Positions 6,457 through 7,672 of a DNA stretch of 7,672 bases are shown in pieces; position 1 is the first letter of the stretch, and each line of letters starts with the position of its first letter. Below the pieces are notes generated by a model. That model was not told where the DNA came from, made no database searches, and worked only from the letters and a program-made list of their open reading frames with translations. The stretch lies in assembly GCA_046726955.1 (NCBI GenBank), contig JBKPBQ010000106.1, positions 1 through 7,672 of the forward strand. The letters run 5' to 3'. Source of the stretch: CAVPGH01 sp046726955. Lineage in GTDB: Bacteria > Acidobacteriota > Vicinamibacteria > Fen-336. The translations under genes were made by a program, and so were the position numbers.

Positions 6457-6918
6457 TCAGTAGCCGCGGGACAACGCGAGAAGAGCCGCCATGCGGCGGT
6501 CCGCCTCGCGGAGCCGGCCGGCCAGGGTCCGGCCGAACGCCCAGAAGAACTTGGCGGCGAGCAGGGGCCGGCTGCGCAGCATCCCCGTCATCTCCTTGTG
6601 CGGGAGGGCCAGCACCTCGCAGTCCGTGTGGGCGATCGCGTTCGCCGACGAGGGCGCGCCGTCGAAGAACTCGACCTCGCCGAAGAAGTCGCCGGGCGAC
6701 AGGAAGCTGAGCGCCTCCTCCCCCACCCCCGGCACCACCTTGCTGATGCGGACCTGGCCCTCGGTAATGACGTAGAGCGAGCCTCCGGCCTCGCCTTCCT
6801 TCAGGAGCGTCGCATCCTGCGTGAAGCGGCGGACGACACCGGCCATCAGCACCTGGGCGAGCTCGTCGTCGTCCAGCTCGCGGAACAGGGGAACGCTCTT
6901 CAGGGCCTGCTGGATCAT
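6457..6918 (-). CDS. Stand-alone cyclic-nucleotide-binding-fold protein
   Basis: The 153-residue product is a Crp-type sensor domain with no DNA-binding domain. It opens with an IQQALKSVPLFRELDDDEL helix and continues through a beta-roll with LLKEGEAGGSLYVITEGQVRIS (about 39-59) and the phosphate-binding-cassette region FFGEVEFFDGAPSSANAIA (78-96). A final amphipathic helix includes RTLAGRLREADRRM (130-143). The cassette keeps Gly80 and Glu81, which usually contact the ribose side, but the usual PRSA or PRTA reads PSSA, so the phosphate-contacting Arg is Ser90. Ligand binding is therefore doubtful. The start at ATG 6918 fits the family's N-terminus although no ribosome-binding site is visible. 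It follows ribBA by 19 bases and is probably co-transcribed. It could be a small signalling adaptor or a regulatory subunit; no partner is evident here. Confidence 0.88.
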   Translation of the reverse strand: MIQQALKSVPLFRELDDDELAQVLMAGVVRRFTQDATLLKEGEAGGSLYVITEGQVRISKVVPGVGEEALSFLSPGDFFGEVEFFDGAPSSANAIAHTDCEVLALPHKEMTGMLRSRPLLAAKFFWAFGRTLAGRLREADRRMAALLALSRGY

Positions 6919-6937
6919 GCGCGCGGCGGCGGGGCGG

Positions 6938-7672
6938 CTAGACGCTCCGGAGGATGTGCCCCAGCTTCTCCTTCTTCGTCCGGAGGTAGCGCCGGCTCGC
7001 CTCCGAGGGCGGGATCTCGATCGCGAGGCGGTCCACGATCTTGAGCCCGTAGCCTTCGAGGCCTACGAACTTCCGCGGGTTGTTCGACAGGAGCCGCATC
7101 CGCTCGACCCCGAGCTCCACGAGGATCTGCGCGCCGATCCCGTAGTCGCGCTGGTCCGGCTTGAAGCCGAGCGCCTCGTTGGCCTCCACGGTGTCGCGCC
7201 CCTGGTCCTGGAGCTGGTAGGCCATGATCTTGTGCATGAGCCCGATGCCCCGGCCCTCCTGCCGCAGGTAGAGGAGGACGCCCTTGCCCTCCGCGGAGAT
7301 CATCTCGAGCGCGGTGTGCAGCTGGCCGCCGCAGTCGCAGCGGGTCGAGGAGAAGATGTCGCCGGTGAGGCACTGCGAGTGGACGCGGACCATGACCGCG
7401 TCCTCCGGCTTGATGTCCCCGAGCACGAGGGCCACGTGGTGCTCGCCGTCGATGAGGCTCTCGAAGGCGTGGATGCGGAAGGCCCCGTAGCTCGTGGGCA
7501 GGCTCGCGTCCGCGATCTTGCGGACGAGCCGCTCGTGGCGCATGCGGTGCTGGATGAGGTCCTGGATGGTGATCATCCGGATCCCGTGCGCCGCGCAGAA
7601 CCGCTCGAGCTGCGGGACGCGCGCCATCGTCCCGTCCTCGCTCATGATTTCGCAGATGACGCCGGCCGGATA
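6938..7672 (-). CDS. ribBA: RibBA, C-terminal part: GTP cyclohydrolase II (5' end beyond window)
   Basis: The reading frame is open to the window edge, and the visible 244 residues begin with PAGVICEIMSEDGTMARVP. That is the typical end of a DHBP synthase (RibB) domain, so this is a bifunctional RibBA cut at its 5' side. The rest is a complete GTP cyclohydrolase II domain, which converts GTP to 2,5-diamino-6-ribosylamino-pyrimidinone phosphate, formate and pyrophosphate in the first step of riboflavin synthesis. In the visible fragment the zinc ligands are Cys101, Cys112 and Cys114 (CLTGD...RCDC). The catalytic and GTP-binding motif RQEGRGIGL follows (137-145), then ALQDQG-like YQLQDQGRDTVEANEALGF and LLSNNPRKFVGLEGYGL. 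All key residues look intact. An internal ATG at 7645 lies inside the RibB motif and is not the true start. Other riboflavin genes may lie upstream, outside the window. Confidence 0.96.
   Translation of the reverse strand, partial: YPAGVICEIMSEDGTMARVPQLERFCAAHGIRMITIQDLIQHRMRHERLVRKIADASLPTSYGAFRIHAFESLIDGEHHVALVLGDIKPEDAVMVRVHSQCLTGDIFSSTRCDCGGQLHTALEMISAEGKGVLLYLRQEGRGIGLMHKIMAYQLQDQGRDTVEANEALGFKPDQRDYGIGAQILVELGVERMRLLSNNPRKFVGLEGYGLKIVDRLAIEIPPSEASRRYLRTKKEKLGHILRSV

Noticed and set aside
7643..7645. ATG at 7645 as the start of a separate ribA
   Set aside because: The nine upstream in-frame codons continue the RibB C-terminal motif AGVICEIM, showing a RibBA fusion cut by the window edge.

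Overview
The window is a compact, GC-rich bacterial chromosomal segment in which every supportable gene lies on the minus strand, so transcription runs from high to low coordinates. In transcription order the genes are: the end of ribBA (riboflavin precursor synthesis), a small stand-alone cyclic-nucleotide-binding-fold protein, ffh (SRP54 GTPase), rpsP (ribosomal protein S16), khpA (KH-domain RNA-binding protein), rimM (30S maturation factor), trmD (tRNA m1G37 methyltransferase), rplS (ribosomal protein L19), rnhB (RNase HII), and the first 684 codons of a large TPR protein that runs off the low-coordinate end.

Region 6938-7672 is the 3' part of ribBA, cut at its 5' side by the window edge. 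Region 6457-6918 is the cyclic-nucleotide-fold protein, 19 bases downstream of ribBA and probably co-transcribed with it. Region 6322-6456 is the only intergenic stretch above 100 bases. It holds a near-consensus housekeeping promoter (TTGACA, 17-base spacer, TAAAAT) reading into ffh. From ffh to the TPR gene, gaps are at most 27 bases, and khpA/rimM and rimM/trmD overlap by a few bases, so this is very likely one operon of at least eight genes.

The operon joins co-translational protein targeting (Ffh), ribosome components and assembly (S16, RimM, L19, probably KhpA), tRNA reading-frame fidelity (TrmD) and RNA/DNA hybrid repair (RNase HII). The order ffh-rpsP-khpA-rimM-trmD-rplS-rnhB is a well-known conserved bacterial arrangement. 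The TPR gene at its end is the least understood member.

The organism is probably a high-GC Gram-negative-type lineage. The order, the stand-alone cyclic-nucleotide-fold protein and the style of the TPR protein recall deltaproteobacterial, NC10/Methylomirabilota or Rokubacteria-type genomes, but this is a low-confidence inference without a phylogeny. GTG and TTG starts are frequent (ffh, khpA, rimM and the TPR gene). No tRNA, rRNA, CRISPR array, insertion sequence or phage feature was seen, and no gap exceeds 300 bases. This is essentially an ordinary core-genome region, and I found no convincing novel system. The items most worth a second look are the altered phosphate-binding cassette in the cyclic-nucleotide-fold protein and the operon-linked TPR protein.
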